From positions 1,116,001 through 1,180,000 of the forward strand of contig NZ_JAUFQE010000002.1 in the NCBI RefSeq assembly GCF_030409755.1: a DNA stretch of 64,000 nucleotides. Direction: 5' to 3'. Shown one piece after another: positions 39,130 through 48,574 of this stretch. Under the pieces are notes generated by a model. That model was not told the DNA's origin and did no database searches. It saw only the letters and a list, made by a program, of their open reading frames with translations. The DNA comes from Vibrio lentus. Lineage in GTDB: Bacteria > Pseudomonadota > Gammaproteobacteria > Enterobacterales > Vibrionaceae. A program made the translations under genes and the position numbers. Positions within the stretch are counted from its first letter, which is position 1. The number at the start of each line of letters is the position of its first letter.

Positions 39130-41385
39130 ATGAGCAGAAAGATTGAGTTATTAGCCCCAGGTGGCGATGTAGAGGCGATTAAAGCAGCTATCGTAGCGGG
39201 TGCTAATGCGGTTTATTGCGGTTTAGACACCTTCAACGCTCGTAACAGAGCCTCTAACCTGTCGTTAGATGAGTTGAATGGTGTGATTCGCCTTGCTCAT
39301 GAATATGGCTGTGAAGTGTTTCTAACTCTTAACGTTGTGCTGCTGGAGCATGAAATTAAGAGCATCACTAAACTGTTAAACCAACTAGTGAACACCAAAC
39401 TAGACGGCATCATTGTCCAAGATCTTGGTTTGTTTGATTTGGTGAAAAAGCATTTCCCATCATTAGATGTTCACGCATCGACTCAGCTGACTACGCACAA
39501 CGAAGGCCAGATTAAGTTCTTGTCTAAGATTGGCGCGACGCGCGTTAACTTGTCTCGTGAATTGAACCTGCCAGAAATCAAAATGCTGACGGAAGTGGCA
39601 CACGATCACGATGTTCTAACCGAAGTGTTTGTACATGGCGCTTTGTGTATCGCATTCTCTGGCCAATGTTACTCAAGCTCTGTAAGTGTGGGCAACTCAG
39701 GTAACCGTGGTCGTTGTAGCCAAGCGTGTCGTGATGAATACGAAATCACCGATGCAGGAAACAAGTTCCCACTGAACTTGAAAGATAACTCTGCTTACTA
39801 TGACCTACCTGAACTGGTTGACGCAAAAGTTGACTCGCTGAAAGTAGAAGGCCGTATCAAAGGCGCACACTACGTATACACAGTGGTAGACACGTGGCGC
39901 AAACAGATTGATAGCTTTGTAGAAAGTGGTTTGTTGATCGAAGACGATTCGAACCTACACAAAGTATTCAACCGTGATTTCACCAACTCTTTCCTTAAGG
40001 GTAACCTAACGAAAGACATGTTTATCGATAACCCTCGCGACAACAGCATGAATTACGCTGTAGATAAAGCGACGAAAGAGAACAATGAAATCTCTGTTGT
40101 GCAAATTCAAGAAGTGACCAGCGATCTTTACGAAGCTAAGAATGCGCTAGGCAGCGAAATGCGCGATAAGATCGAGTTCCTTGATATTCGTAAAACACCG
40201 GTGTCATTGTCGTTTGGCGCGAAATTGGGTCAACCATTCACAGTGACAGTGAACACAGCAAAAGAGAACTTTACGGTTCAATCTAAATCGCTACTGATAG
40301 CGGCAGGTGAGAAGGCGATCGATCAAGAGTTACTTGAGAAGCGTTTCAAAGCTGTTAAGAGTGCAGTTCATACATTAGAGAGCTACAACTACGATAACCT
40401 TGATGCTGGCCTGATTATTCCTTTGAAAGAAGTGTCTAATCTTAAAGATGAAATCGACTTCGTTCTTAATGGCTCTGTAGATGTGATTAAGCACGTTGAC
40501 GTGCCAGCACTACCGCAACACCCTAAGGTGAATGAGAAGCCAACCATGTCGATGCTGATCGCGGATGTGGAAGACTTGCACCTGTGTGATGTGACTGAAG
40601 CGGATGTTTACTTCAAACTGCCTGAAAGCTTCAAGAAGCGTTGCAACAAGTACATCGATATCTTAGCTGCAAACCCACGCTTGATTCCTTGGTTCCCTGC
40701 AGTATTGATCGGCAAAGACTACGACGAAGCGGTTCGTATTCTGGAAGAGGTCAAGCCAGCTCGCATCGTAACCAACAACACGGGTATTGCTTACAAAGCT
40801 TACGAAATGGGTATCGAGTGGGTTGCGGGTCCGTTCATGAACACGACCAACTCTCATGCGTTAGTGACTCTGCAAGAAGAGCTTAACTGTGCCGGTGCTT
40901 TCATTTCGAACGAGATCAACAAAGGTCAGATTCGTCATATTCGTCGCCCAGAGAACTTCAAACTGTTCTACAGCATCTACCACCCAATCTTGATGATGAC
41001 TAGCCGCCAGTGTTTCTTCCAAAGAACCGTCGGTTGTAACAAGCCAAGCATCGAAGCGGGCTGTATGTTGAAGTGTGAGAAAGCGACCACGATTACCAAC
41101 GTGAAAGGCATCTCTTTCGCGGTTGATAAACAGAAGGGTGGCTACCCAAGCATTTACAACCACGAGCAGTTCTTAAACCATGACGCTGTAACGGATTTCT
41201 CGGGTCTGTTCGATGAGTTCTTCATCGACCTAACCAACATCGGTGCAGGTTCGAAAGAAGTACAAGACAAAGTAGAGCTTATCAAACACTTCCAAGGTTT
41301 GATTGACGGCGTTGATGGTTCACAACAGAACCTAGAGCAGCTAGTCGAAGTTCGTACTAACGCTCAATACGTGCAAGGTCTATAG
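39130..41385 (+). CDS. Peptidase U32 family protein (RlhA/TrhP-related)
   Basis: A 751-residue protein of the U32 family. The N-terminal TIM-barrel region (LLAPGGDVEAIKAAIVAGANAVYCG; NASTL-like block) is followed by the signature GQCYSSSVSVGNSGNRGRCSQACRDEY. A Cys-rich segment near residue 630-655 (RQCFFQRTVGC, GCMLKCE) could bind an Fe-S cluster. E. coli RlhA and TrhP, members of this family, hydroxylate rRNA and tRNA with prephenate-derived help. The 751-residue length is longer than RlhA (653), and the protein could be a distinct paralogue. The gene ends at a strong terminator. Confidence 0.85.
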   Translation: MSRKIELLAPGGDVEAIKAAIVAGANAVYCGLDTFNARNRASNLSLDELNGVIRLAHEYGCEVFLTLNVVLLEHEIKSITKLLNQLVNTKLDGIIVQDLGLFDLVKKHFPSLDVHASTQLTTHNEGQIKFLSKIGATRVNLSRELNLPEIKMLTEVAHDHDVLTEVFVHGALCIAFSGQCYSSSVSVGNSGNRGRCSQACRDEYEITDAGNKFPLNLKDNSAYYDLPELVDAKVDSLKVEGRIKGAHYVYTVVDTWRKQIDSFVESGLLIEDDSNLHKVFNRDFTNSFLKGNLTKDMFIDNPRDNSMNYAVDKATKENNEISVVQIQEVTSDLYEAKNALGSEMRDKIEFLDIRKTPVSLSFGAKLGQPFTVTVNTAKENFTVQSKSLLIAAGEKAIDQELLEKRFKAVKSAVHTLESYNYDNLDAGLIIPLKEVSNLKDEIDFVLNGSVDVIKHVDVPALPQHPKVNEKPTMSMLIADVEDLHLCDVTEADVYFKLPESFKKRCNKYIDILAANPRLIPWFPAVLIGKDYDEAVRILEEVKPARIVTNNTGIAYKAYEMGIEWVAGPFMNTTNSHALVTLQEELNCAGAFISNEINKGQIRHIRRPENFKLFYSIYHPILMMTSRQCFFQRTVGCNKPSIEAGCMLKCEKATTITNVKGISFAVDKQKGGYPSIYNHEQFLNHDAVTDFSGLFDEFFIDLTNIGAGSKEVQDKVELIKHFQGLIDGVDGSQQNLEQLVEVRTNAQYVQGL

Positions 41386-41453
41386 GGTTCAAGGTCTATA
41401 AGTTGCAAGGTCTATAAGGCTTAACGGCTTGTAAGCACTGTGAAGTAATAAAC

Positions 41454-41482
41454 AAAAGGCCACTCGATCGAGTGGCCTTTTT
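41454..41482. terminator. Bidirectional intrinsic terminator
   Basis: A 28-bp perfect palindrome whose arms are AAAAGGCCACTCG and CGAGTGGCCTTTT. It ends the U32 gene on + and the thioesterase gene on -. Confidence 0.9.
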
Positions 41483-41512
41483 GTATCTGAGTATTCTGAA
41501 TCAGCGTATACG

Positions 41513-41977
41513 TTATTCCGTCACAGCTTCCTGTTTGAAGCATGGGCTTTTCAACGTGTTCATCTTTTCGATTTCACTGGTTAAACGCAGTGAAAGCAGC
41601 GCTTTTTGGTTTGAAGCAAAATCGAACATAACGATGGTCGCAGTACCGATTGTGGTCAGCTTCTGTTGAGTCTTACTGACGATCGCGTATTCCATGGTGA
41701 AGCGGTCGTCTTGAATGTCGGTGACACGAGAACCAATCATCAGCGTGTCTGGATATGTGACTGGGCGGAAATACTTACAGTAAGTGTCACCAAGAACAGG
41801 GCCAACTTTGGTAATCGCCATCTCTTCCATCAGCTCAACGTGCTTGAAAAAATCTAAGCGAGCAGTTTCGAAATAACGAAAATATACGGCGTTGTTAACG
41901 TGATTAAGCGCGTCCATTTCTCCCCAAGCGACTGGGATTTCTGTTACTACCGGGTAGTCAGATAATAATGCTTCCAT
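41513..41977 (-). CDS. Acyl-CoA thioesterase, 4HBT/YbgC family
   Basis: A 154-residue hot-dog fold thioesterase: VAWGEMDALNHVNNAVYFRYFETARLDFF, with Asp-17-type catalytic acid in MDALNHVNN, the hallmark of the 4-hydroxybenzoyl-CoA thioesterase clade. YCKYFRPVTYPDTLMIGSRVTDI follows. It hydrolyses acyl-CoA thioesters of unknown chain length. It is a single gene opposite to the U32 gene. Confidence 0.85.
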   Translation of the reverse strand: MEALLSDYPVVTEIPVAWGEMDALNHVNNAVYFRYFETARLDFFKHVELMEEMAITKVGPVLGDTYCKYFRPVTYPDTLMIGSRVTDIQDDRFTMEYAIVSKTQQKLTTIGTATIVMFDFASNQKALLSLRLTSEIEKMNTLKSPCFKQEAVTE

Positions 41978-42126
41978 GCGAACTCTCTTATTGTTATCTG
42001 CGGATAAGTTGTTATTGGAATAAAAACCCTACCGTTAAATTAACAAAACTGCAACACGTGTGATTTAAGTTTTTGAAGCTTGAAACCACACAATGTCAGT
42101 GACTTAGTTGCACATCCACTCAATGT

Positions 42127-43950
42127 TTACACATTAAGGTGTTTGAATTGCAGTTCAACTAGGCGTTGGTACAGTTCACAGCTATTGATGAGCGACTGGT
42201 GGTCGCCGATGTCTACTAGCTGTCCTTTATCGAGCACCGCAATCTGGTCGGCGTGTTTAATTGTTGATAATCGATGGGCGATAATGATGGTCGTTCTGCC
42301 ACGCATTAACTCTTCTAAAGCTTGTTGAACGTGATGCTCACTTTCGCTGTCTAGCGCACTGGTTGCTTCATCCAACAATAGAATATTCGGATCTTTTAAG
42401 ATGGCACGAGCGATTGCGATACGCTGACGCTGACCGCCAGACAATCTCACGCCACGTTCACCAAGAAAGCTGTGATAACCTTCAGGTAAGTTCTGAATGA
42501 ACTCGTGCGCGTGCGCTTTTTTCGCCGCCTCGATAACTTGCTCGTCCGTTGCTTCTGGGTTCCCGTATCGAATGTTATGGAACACATCGTTACTGAACAG
42601 AGCGGGTTGCTGAGGAACCAATGCCATCTGCTTTCTTAGTTCATTCGGATCAAACTGATTCAGTTCAACACCACCTAACGTCACTTTGCCCACTTGTGGG
42701 TCGTAGAAACGTTGCAGCAGTTCGAATAGGGTGGTTTTACCTGCGCCAGACGGGCCAACCAATGCCAACACTTTACCTTCATGGGCCGTTAGCGTGAGGT
42801 TGCTTGTTGCGGGCTGGTCTGGTCTTGATGGGTAACAGAAAGTCACATCATCAAAAGCGACTTCTGGTGTCACGTTATCCAGTGATGTTGGGTTTTCTAC
42901 AGGCGCAACAATGTGGCTTTCAACTTGTAGAATTTCAATCAATCGCTCTGTCGCACCTGCCGCGCGTTGCAATTCACCCATCACTTCAGAAATCGTACCT
43001 AGCGATGAAGCGACCATGATCGCATAGAAGACAAATGCAGCCAGATCACCCGCCGACATAGTGCCGTTGATAACATCACTGCCGCCAACCCAAAGCATGC
43101 CTGCAATCGCACTGAACACGATAACAATCACACCAGAGATTAGAATCGCACGCTGTTTAACGCGTTGGCGACCAATCTCATAAGCCTTTTCTACTTCAAT
43201 TGCGAATGACGCTTTCTCTTGTTCTTCTCGGCTGTAGCTTTGCACCGTCTTGATGTGCTCAATCGCTTCGCCGGCATAAGAGCCCACATCGGACATCGAA
43301 TCTTGGCTTTGACGGGATAGGGCTCTTACTCGTCGACCGTATACCAAAATCGGAATCAGGATAAACGGCACCGAGGCCAACACAATCAGCGTTAGCTTAA
43401 TGTTGGTCGCGAACAGCATGATGATTGCGCCAATACACATTAATGCACTGCGCATCGCCATAGAAAACGACGAACCAATAATGCTTTGAAGCAGAGTTGT
43501 GTCGGTTGTGATGCGCGACATGATGTCGCCACTGCCATTGCTTTCAAAGTAACTCGGATGAAGTGTCACCACGTGATTGAAAACCGACAGGCGTATATCC
43601 GCACTTACTCGCTCACCAACAGAAGAGACTAAATAGAAGCGGAAAAAGGTGCCAATCGAGATCAACACGACCACCACCATGATGAATTGAATCGCACTGC
43701 CTAGGTCTGACAACGATTGTTGGCTGAAGCCTTGGTCGATAAGAAGGCGAATACCGTGTCCGACCGAAAGAGTTAAGCTCGCCGTGAAGATCAACGCGAT
43801 CAACGCTGCAATCACACGACCTTTATACGGCTGAATAAATTTGCTGAGCTCGAACAGAATACTGAGGCTTTTCTTCTCAGGTTTGGGTTCTGGCGCTTTT
43901 TGATTCGATCGCTGAGTAGAGTCGAGCGTAGAAGAGACATCGTTTTGCAT
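42127..43950 (-). CDS. MsbA-like ABC exporter (fused permease and ATPase)
   Basis: A 607-residue half-transporter. Residues about 40-330 form six membrane segments. The ATPase has Walker A GPSGAGKTT at 399-407, the signature LSGGQRQR at 502-509 and Walker B ILLLDEATSALD at 522-533, with the H-loop in IIIAHRLSTI. It probably works as a homodimer. The family exports lipids or drugs; MsbA itself is usually encoded next to lpxK, which is absent here, so this is a paralogue. It has a 527-bp leader region to the divergent art operon. Confidence 0.9.
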   Translation of the reverse strand: MQNDVSSTLDSTQRSNQKAPEPKPEKKSLSILFELSKFIQPYKGRVIAALIALIFTASLTLSVGHGIRLLIDQGFSQQSLSDLGSAIQFIMVVVVLISIGTFFRFYLVSSVGERVSADIRLSVFNHVVTLHPSYFESNGSGDIMSRITTDTTLLQSIIGSSFSMAMRSALMCIGAIIMLFATNIKLTLIVLASVPFILIPILVYGRRVRALSRQSQDSMSDVGSYAGEAIEHIKTVQSYSREEQEKASFAIEVEKAYEIGRQRVKQRAILISGVIVIVFSAIAGMLWVGGSDVINGTMSAGDLAAFVFYAIMVASSLGTISEVMGELQRAAGATERLIEILQVESHIVAPVENPTSLDNVTPEVAFDDVTFCYPSRPDQPATSNLTLTAHEGKVLALVGPSGAGKTTLFELLQRFYDPQVGKVTLGGVELNQFDPNELRKQMALVPQQPALFSNDVFHNIRYGNPEATDEQVIEAAKKAHAHEFIQNLPEGYHSFLGERGVRLSGGQRQRIAIARAILKDPNILLLDEATSALDSESEHHVQQALEELMRGRTTIIIAHRLSTIKHADQIAVLDKGQLVDIGDHQSLINSCELYQRLVELQFKHLNV

Positions 43951-44477
43951 ATGACTGCCTTAATGTGTTGTCGCTTTGAGAATAGATGGCTTATTGCTTG
44001 TAATACGTGTTGTTCGCTGCTGAAAACTTGTTATTGAGAATCGATGCCATTAAAGCATTTATTGCCGCGCGACGCTTCCTAGGAAACTCAATTTCCAAAA
44101 TTTTCTTAGCACTGAGTGAATCAACAGGAACTGTTTAAAGGGAAAATTAAGCATTTGGTGTGCGCCAAGATGGTTTCAAAACTGTCTTTATAACCCTCAT
44201 TTTTATGCAAGTAATTCTAAATCAATAGGGAAGTGTGTTCATAGATTTACAACCCAACAACGATTTATAAATTAATAGCAAAACGTTTGCCTTTTATCTC
44301 TAAATCAACCTTATCAATAACTTGTGATTTATAGATGTAAGACCAGTCATTGAGACTGTTTTTTATGCAATATCTGTTACAAAAATTCAACAAATTAGTT
44401 TTTTATACATTTATCTTGCATAAAAATTTAGTTTGAATAGAATAACCAACAAATGACAATTAATGCAGTAATCCGGC
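43951..44477. promoter_or_regulatory. Divergent regulatory region upstream of artP and the ABC exporter
   Basis: 527 AT-rich bases without a gene. Near artP, TTGCATAAAAATTTA (44416-44430) and TTGAATAGAATAAC (44433-44446) fit adjacent ArgR boxes of the 18-bp type, overlapping a candidate promoter (TTGCAT and TAGAAT, 16 bp apart). Farther up, TTATGCAA occurs twice (about 44212 and 44363) as possible additional half boxes. Nothing else is recognised in the half nearer the exporter. Confidence 0.55.
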
Positions 44478-45206
44478 ATGAGTATTCAAGTAAAGAGCAT
44501 CAACAAATCATATGGCGATATCCAAGTTCTTCACGACATCAGTTTTAACTGTGAGAGTGGCGAAACCTTGGTACTGCTTGGCCCAAGCGGCGCTGGTAAG
44601 AGTTCACTACTGCGTGTTTTGAACCTGCTAGAAATTGCGGACAACGGCGAATTAGACATTGCTAACGAGCAATTCGACTTTGCTAGTCAGATCCAAGAGA
44701 AGCAGGGGCTTAAACTTCGTCGTAAAGTCGGCATGGTTTTCCAACAATACAACTTGTGGCCGCACATGACGGTAATGGAAAACTTGATTGAAGCGCCAAC
44801 CAAAGTTGCAGGCTTAGATAAGCAAGAAGCCATCAAACAAGCAAAGGCGGTATTAACCACCTTACAGCTTGCAGACAAAGCAGACGCTTGGCCATTACAA
44901 CTGTCTGGCGGTCAGCAACAACGTGTTGCGATTGCACGTGCTCTTATGATGAAGCCAGATGTATTGCTGTTTGATGAGCCAACGGCAGCACTCGACCCAG
45001 AGATCACCAACCAAGTTGTTAGCATCATTAAAGAGCTAAGCGGCACAGGCATCACTCAGGTTGTTGTGACTCACGAAGTTGATTTCGCCAAGAAGATTGC
45101 AAGCCATGTTCTTTATCTTGAGAAAGGTTACATCGTTGAACACGGCACCAACGACGCATTTATTAATCCGCAGACTCCAGAGTTTGCCGAGTACTTAACT
45201 CACTAA
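44478..45206 (+). CDS. artP: Arginine ABC transporter ATP-binding protein ArtP
   Basis: A 242-residue ATPase with strong resemblance to E. coli Art[17 protein letters not shown] (Walker A at about 35-43), [21 protein letters not shown] (Q-loop), LSGGQQQR at 142-149 and [12 protein letters not shown] (Walker B). It energises arginine (and related basic amino acid) uptake with the next three genes. The spacing to artI/J is 104 bp. The ATG has no strong Shine-Dalgarno, which is GGC-poor here. Probably ArgR-regulated through the boxes upstream. Confidence 0.95.
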   Translation: MSIQVKSINKSYGDIQVLHDISFNCESGETLVLLGPSGAGKSSLLRVLNLLEIADNGELDIANEQFDFASQIQEKQGLKLRRKVGMVFQQYNLWPHMTVMENLIEAPTKVAGLDKQEAIKQAKAVLTTLQLADKADAWPLQLSGGQQQRVAIARALMMKPDVLLFDEPTAALDPEITNQVVSIIKELSGTGITQVVVTHEVDFAKKIASHVLYLEKGYIVEHGTNDAFINPQTPEFAEYLTH

Positions 45207-45310
45207 ACCTGAGTTGACTCACTAGATTTAGCTAAACACAACATCGATTAAAACAATCAAATTATAAGAATGGCCACAGGCCACTATCACAATGTATTCG
45301 GAGTAACAAA

Positions 45311-46042
45311 ATGAAAAAGATTCTACTAGCTTCACTTATCGGCCTTGCTTCTTTCAATGCAGCGGCTCAAGAAGAAATCAAATTCGCAATGGAAGCAACT
45401 TACGCACCGTTCGAATACATGGACGAGAACAACCAAATCCAAGGTTTTGACGTAGACCTAGCAAACGCACTTTGTGAAGAGATGAAAGCGACATGTACTT
45501 TCCACAATCAAGCATTCGATAGCCTGATCCCAGCTCTTAAATTCAAACGTTACGATGCGGCTATCTCGGCAATGGACATCACTGAAGCACGTCTTCAACA
45601 AGTGAACTTCTCTGATGCTTACTACGACAACTCTGCAGCATTTATCTCTATTGAAGGTAAAGTAGCAGACCAAGCAGATCTTGAAGGCAAGCGTATCGGT
45701 GTTCAAAACGGTTCTACTCACCAAAGCTTCCTACTTGAGCAAATGACTGGCGTAACCGCTGTTCCTTACTCAAGCTACCAAGATGCATTCATCGACATGA
45801 AAAACGGTCGTATTGATTCTGTATTTGGTGACACAGCGGTAGTAGCGGAATGGTTTAAGAAGCAAGACAACCTAACTTACGTTGGCGAGCAAGTAACGAA
45901 CCAAGAATACTTCGGTAACGGTTTCGGCATCGCAGTAAACAAGAGCAACCCAGAGCTAGTTGCACAGCTAAACACAGCACTTGCAGCGGTTAAAGCGAAC
46001 GGCGAATACGACAAGATCTTCAACAAGTACTTCGGTAAGTAA
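45311..46042 (+). CDS. artI: Periplasmic arginine-binding protein (ArtI/ArtJ type)
   Basis: A 243-residue secreted solute-binding protein with signal peptide MKKILLASLIGLASFNAAA. The class 3 amino-acid-binding domain is evident: FAMEATYAPFEYMDENNQIQGFDVDLANAL, ISAMDITEARLQQVNFSDAYY, and KRIGVQNGSTHQSFLLEQ. It binds arginine in the periplasm and delivers it to ArtQ/ArtM. Assignment to ArtI versus ArtJ cannot be made. It is followed after 1 bp by artQ. High codon adaptation and strong Shine-Dalgarno-like GGAGTAAC suggest high expression. Confidence 0.9.
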   Translation: MKKILLASLIGLASFNAAAQEEIKFAMEATYAPFEYMDENNQIQGFDVDLANALCEEMKATCTFHNQAFDSLIPALKFKRYDAAISAMDITEARLQQVNFSDAYYDNSAAFISIEGKVADQADLEGKRIGVQNGSTHQSFLLEQMTGVTAVPYSSYQDAFIDMKNGRIDSVFGDTAVVAEWFKKQDNLTYVGEQVTNQEYFGNGFGIAVNKSNPELVAQLNTALAAVKANGEYDKIFNKYFGK

Positions 46043-46043
46043 T

Positions 46044-46730
46044 ATGCAGTTAACGGGTTACTCTTTAGGGCTCGTCGAAGCAAGCTGGATGACAGTTCAG
46101 CTTGCGTTCGTAAGTCTATTGGTTGGATTAGTTTTAGCTGTATTGTTTGCTGGCGGTGAAATGTCTCGTCGTATTGCAATCAAATGGCCGACAACCGCGT
46201 TCGTGACTATCGTTCGTGGGCTACCAGAAATCTTGGTGGTTTTGTTTATCTACTTTGGTTCAACACAAGTGCTCTTCATGATCACTGGTGACTTTATTGA
46301 AGTTAGCCCGTTCTTATCTGGTGTTGTTGCGTTGTCACTTATCTTCGCTTCTTATGCTTCACAAACCATTCGTGGTGCATTGAAAGCAGTAAGTAAAGGG
46401 CAGAGAGAAGCGGCGAGTGCATTGGGCATCCCTCAATCTCGCGCTTTCTTCAGAGTTGTATTGCCACAAGCAGTAAGACACGCACTACCAGGTTTAACGA
46501 ACCAATGGTTGGTTCTCTTGAAAGACACTGCACTGGTTTCACTGATTGGCGTAACCGATCTATTGAAGCAAGCGCAATTAACATCAGCAGCAACGCACGA
46601 AGCATTCACTTGGTACGCAACAGCAGCGACTATCTACTTAATCATCACTTTAATCACGCAAAGATTGGTAAAAGTGATTGATGGTAAGTTCTCTATTCAA
46701 GGTTTGGGTAATAAAGGGGCAATGGCATGA
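46044..46730 (+). CDS. artQ: Arginine ABC transporter permease ArtQ
   Basis: A 228-residue inner-membrane permease beginning MQLTGYSLGLVEASWMTVQLAFVSLLVG with five hydrophobic segments. The EAA motif is EAASALGIPQSRAFFRVVLPQAVRHALPG. It begins one base after the artI stop. A longer in-frame ATG at 45981 overlaps artI and is rejected. With ArtM it forms the channel. Confidence 0.9.
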   Translation: MQLTGYSLGLVEASWMTVQLAFVSLLVGLVLAVLFAGGEMSRRIAIKWPTTAFVTIVRGLPEILVVLFIYFGSTQVLFMITGDFIEVSPFLSGVVALSLIFASYASQTIRGALKAVSKGQREAASALGIPQSRAFFRVVLPQAVRHALPGLTNQWLVLLKDTALVSLIGVTDLLKQAQLTSAATHEAFTWYATAATIYLIITLITQRLVKVIDGKFSIQGLGNKGAMA

Positions 46731-47395
46731 ATCAACAATACCTCTCTCAAATGCTTGAAGGTTTAGTGACCAGCCTTCAACTGACAGGCGCTTCACTGCT
46801 TGTTGGTTGTATCTTGTCACTGTTGATGACAGTAACGCTGATTCTAAGATTACCAGTAATACATTGGTTCACTCGTGGCCTTATTACGCTGTTCACGGGC
46901 ACACCATTATTGGTACAGATCTTCTTGGTGTATTACGGCCCAGGTCAATTCGATTGGATTCGTGAAAGCTTCCTATGGACATGGTTAAGCCAACCTTGGT
47001 TCTGCGCGATGTTAGCATTAGCTTTGAACACCGCTGCATACAGCACGCTACTGTTCAGAGGCGCATTCAACGCCATTCCAGCAGGGCAGTGGGAAGCATG
47101 TCGCGCACTAGGCATGGACAAAATCGCAACGCTTAAAGTGTTGTTGCCATACGCACTACGCCGCGCTGTTCCAGCTTATTCGAACGAAGTGATTCTAGTA
47201 TTCAAAGGCACGTCACTGGCAAGCACCATCACCATCATGGATTTAATGGGCTACGCTCAGCGTATTAACGGCCAAACCTACGACACACTTACTGTGTTCG
47301 GCATTGCTGGCGCATTCTACCTAGCAGTAAACGGCATTTTAACACTGATCTTCCGTCAGGTTGAGAAGAAGGCCCTCGCATTCGAAGCCGCGTAA
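46727..47395 (+). CDS. artM: Arginine ABC transporter permease ArtM
   Basis: A 222-residue permease with the EAA loop EACRALGMDKIATLKVLLPYALRRAVPAYSNE and five hydrophobic segments. It overlaps artQ by four bases (ATGA), so the two are translationally coupled. A strong terminator follows. Completes the artPIQM set. Confidence 0.9.
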   Translation: MNQQYLSQMLEGLVTSLQLTGASLLVGCILSLLMTVTLILRLPVIHWFTRGLITLFTGTPLLVQIFLVYYGPGQFDWIRESFLWTWLSQPWFCAMLALALNTAAYSTLLFRGAFNAIPAGQWEACRALGMDKIATLKVLLPYALRRAVPAYSNEVILVFKGTSLASTITIMDLMGYAQRINGQTYDTLTVFGIAGAFYLAVNGILTLIFRQVEKKALAFEAA

Positions 47396-47426
47396 TCTAG
47401 CTACTCACAAGCTTAACTAACGTATA

Positions 47427-47466
47427 AAGCCTGCCATTTATGTTCGCATAGATGGCAGGCTTTTTT
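47427..47466 (+). terminator. Intrinsic terminator of the art operon
   Basis: AAGCCTGCCAT and ATGGCAGGCTT form an 11-bp perfect stem with a 14-nt loop followed by a TTTTTT run, 31 bp after artM. Confidence 0.9.
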
Positions 47467-47708
47467 GTGTTTAGGGTCTGTGTAGGTGCGCTGTGCTTAT
47501 ATACAGTTCGACGAGGCTTTTGCGAAAATTATACTGTGTGGAAATATTCTGCACTTTATCATTCAATGAGTCTATCTATGTTTTAAGTCACTGAATTGCT
47601 GTGATTAATCGTGGTACATTTTCGTGAATATGAAACTAGATAGATTGATTCTGTATTTAAATGCAAAATTATTCTATTTAATAGCTGTTATACGAATAGG
47701 GATAGTTC
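47467..47708. promoter_or_regulatory. Leader region with a LexA-like box before the Thg1-like gene
   Basis: CTGTGCTTATATACAG at 47491-47506 fits CTGTN8ACAG, with the right half identical to the consensus and the left half changed at the inner bases. A TATACT -10-like sequence follows at 47530-47535. The remaining 170 bp to the gene are AT-rich with no attC upstream; a 30-codon ORF overlapping the next start is not convincing. LexA control is plausible but weaker than at the two perfect boxes. Confidence 0.5.
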
Positions 47709-48488
47709 ATGAAACTAGTTGAAAAATATACGGGTATGGATGAACGCTTTAAGGAAGTGGAGAAGCAGACTGAAACGCTTTCAACCTACCCAGATGATGG
47801 ATACCTGATAATACGTTTAGATGGTATTGGTCTAAGTAAAAAATACCTTAAAAACAGCATCAGGAATAAACGTTTTGAGGGGCTAATGTGGGAGGCTATG
47901 GACGAAACATTTGAAGCTCTACATCGTAAGTGCCCCCATGATGCTCAAAACATTATTTTGGGTGCCATTATTTGTTCTGATGAAGTATCAATAGTTTTGA
48001 ACAAAGTTCCAAACTATTATGAAAATCGAATCATGAAAGTGCTGACCACCTTCGTGTCGACATTTACTCATTTCTTTACACTTCGCGGCGTGGCACGAGC
48101 ATCGAAAAAAGGAAAGCAATATATTGCAGGTTCATTCGATGGACGAGCACTTTTCTTAACTGACCTAAGTGAAGTGTCGGACTACATTACACATAGGTAC
48201 GCAGTCGGGATACGAAACACATTAACGAAGCTGGTTCGTTTAAGTGGAACAGCAGAAGATGCTGAGATCTATAGTGAGAGAAACTTAAATAATCTTAACT
48301 ATATTTCTGATAAATTGGCTAGCTTTGATTCTTCAAATGATGTCAATGAGGCTTTCCTTGCACCAATAGTTTTTGTTTCAAATGAGAGAGAATTACTCAA
48401 TAAGAAATTTGAGTCCATTGAGCAACTGGAGCAATGGGTTGATTCAGGCTTTAAATCTCAACAGGTTTGGTTGGAACAATTCGTATAA
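47709..48488 (+). CDS. Thg1-like 3'-5' RNA polymerase (tRNA-His guanylyltransferase family)
   Basis: A 259-residue Thg1 superfamily protein. Signatures are IIRLDGIGLSKKY (metal Asp38, as in RxDGRxFxKF), ICSDEVSIVLNK (Ser90-Asp91-Glu92, the second metal region) and GSFDGRALFLTDLSEVSDYITHR (FDGR at about 143-146). Eukaryotic Thg1 adds G-1 to tRNA-His, while bacterial and archaeal Thg1-like proteins repair 5'-truncated RNAs by 3'-5' nucleotide addition. Such genes are uncommon in bacteria and rarely reported in Vibrio. The gene stops just inside an attC site, so it appears to be a cassette. Confidence 0.85.
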   Translation: MKLVEKYTGMDERFKEVEKQTETLSTYPDDGYLIIRLDGIGLSKKYLKNSIRNKRFEGLMWEAMDETFEALHRKCPHDAQNIILGAIICSDEVSIVLNKVPNYYENRIMKVLTTFVSTFTHFFTLRGVARASKKGKQYIAGSFDGRALFLTDLSEVSDYITHRYAVGIRNTLTKLVRLSGTAEDAEIYSERNLNNLNYISDKLASFDSSNDVNEAFLAPIVFVSNERELLNKKFESIEQLEQWVDSGFKSQQVWLEQFV

Positions 48489-48574
48489 CAAATTGCTTAA
48501 GTCTGATTCGTAAACGCGCGCCGAACTCGCTTCGCTCAGACATGGCACACGTTCACTCACAGCTTAGCAAGGCG
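48483..48574 (+). repeat. attC site interrupted by the IS10-like element, left part
   Basis: Begins GTATAACAAATTGCTTAAG at the 3' end of the Thg1-like gene and includes TAAACGCGCGCC and the right arm up to AGCAAGGCG. The final GTTAT core is found beyond the insertion at 49905-49909. Joined together, the parts make a site of roughly 97 bp. The integrase-cut core is thus displaced by 1.3 kb. Confidence 0.75.

Noticed and set aside
47624..47730. Short ORF beginning ATGAAACTAGATAG and overlapping the Thg1-like start
   Set aside because: No good Shine-Dalgarno, arises in AT-rich leader; a leader-peptide role cannot be supported.
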